A stretch of DNA of 64,000 nucleotides. Origin: Phycisphaerales bacterium (GTDB lineage: Bacteria > Planctomycetota > Phycisphaerae > Phycisphaerales > UBA1924). The position numbers and the translations under genes were made by a program. The stretch lies in assembly GCA_020853815.1 (NCBI GenBank), contig JADYYE010000096.1, forward strand, positions 1 to 64,000, given 5' to 3'. Shown in pieces: positions 63,756-64,000 of this stretch; positions within the stretch are counted from its first letter, which is position 1; every line of letters starts with the position of its first letter. The notes beneath the pieces are model-generated. The model was not told where the DNA came from and did no database searches. It saw only the letters and a program-made list of their open reading frames with translations.

Positions 63756-64000
63756 CTACTTCACGACCTTGTACCCGAGCAGGCCACGCTCGTAGCGCGG
63801 GACGGAGGGGTCGGCGGCGAGGGACCAGGCGTCGATGCCGCCGGCGACGGACATGGCCTGCGTCTTGCCGAGGGCGCGGGCCATGAGCGCGGCTTTCATG
63901 GAGCGCACGCCGTGGTGGCACAGGAACGCGATCGGGCCGTCGTGGTCGGCGAGTTCGTCGAGGCGTTGCTCGAGCTGGTTGAGGGGGATGTGGGTGGCGG
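63756..64000 (-). CDS. Rhodanese-like sulfurtransferase (5' end outside window)
   Basis: C-terminal 81 codons of a rhodanese-domain protein. The active-site loop CHHGVRS with its catalytic Cys is present (IAFLCHHGVRSMKAALMAR), followed by the closing strand VAGGIDAW, both typical of single-domain GlpE/ThiF-associated rhodaneses. The N-terminus runs off the window, so the gene may be a rhodanese alone or the end of a MoeB/ThiF-rhodanese fusion. It is upstream of truD on the same strand, 19 bp away. Confidence 0.85.
   Translation of the reverse strand, partial: ATHIPLNQLEQRLDELADHDGPIAFLCHHGVRSMKAALMARALGKTQAMSVAGGIDAWSLAADPSVPRYERGLLGYKVVK

Overview
The window looks like chromosome of a high-GC member of the Planctomycetota, most likely class Phycisphaerae. 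The evidence is a set of family signatures rather than any rRNA: a DUF1549/DUF1553 cytochrome protein paired with a Tat-exported DUF1501 protein, a five-heme cytochrome c fused to sugar-dehydrogenase-type partners, PA14 repeat proteins, dockerin-like EF-hand tails ending in Cys, a DUF1028/FG-GAP protein, an RNHCP zinc-finger protein and two GH172 (DUF2961) proteins. No rRNA, tRNA, CRISPR array, phage module, transposase or integrase was recognised.

Layout. 1-1.6 kb: mraZ behind a promoter that carries its own GTGGGG boxes, and a divergent flavin-reductase-like gene. 1.7-3.6 kb: a compact arsR-arsC-arsM operon with a leaderless, probably autoregulated promoter. 3.7-7.7 kb: an exported papain/GH172 fusion, a TPR lipoprotein and a stand-alone LigD-type 3'-phosphoesterase. 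7.7-14.4 kb: asparagine synthetase, then a right-handed beta-helix protein and a six-fold PA14 protein that share a C-terminal tail. 14.5-25.9 kb: Hsp70 (HscA-like), a lipoprotein, PheT without its tRNA-binding domain, an EF-hand protein, a branched-chain aminotransferase, a QueD/PTPS enzyme, an HtrA protease, and a DASS transporter coupled to a DUF486 protein. 26-31 kb: a two-gene operon for a beta-propeller dehydrogenase-like protein and a five-heme cytochrome. 31-33 kb is gene-poor and repeat-rich, with one small low-GC membrane gene.

33-43 kb: an SH3-like envelope protein divergent from a TolC-family lipoprotein, then TsaC, an uncharacterised conserved protein, an RNHCP protein, a small membrane protein and a fused M16 peptidase. 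43-54 kb: a sigma-54 activator, a DUF1028/FG-GAP protein, a DUF4097 lipoprotein, a GH31-GH172 pair, an esterase and an FKBP isomerase. 55-64 kb: an ABC permease, the DUF1501/DUF1553 pair, TruD and the end of a rhodanese-like gene.

The coding part fits a heterotrophic, polysaccharide-degrading lifestyle with an elaborate surface. The least explained material is intergenic: (i) a ~104-nt element in two copies (21750-21853 minus, 32696-32799 plus) predicted to fold into three hairpins, with two compensatory base changes in the middle stem; (ii) a 220-bp element in two copies (31221-31440, 42647-42866), each bounded by identical 24-23 nt units that differ between copies; (iii) a hairpin repeat on either side of the small membrane gene; (iv) an inverted-repeat element at 47350-47462; and (v) short tandem repeats at many gene junctions, one kind of which also lies inside truD. 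All homology statements are by eye from protein motifs; no database search was run.
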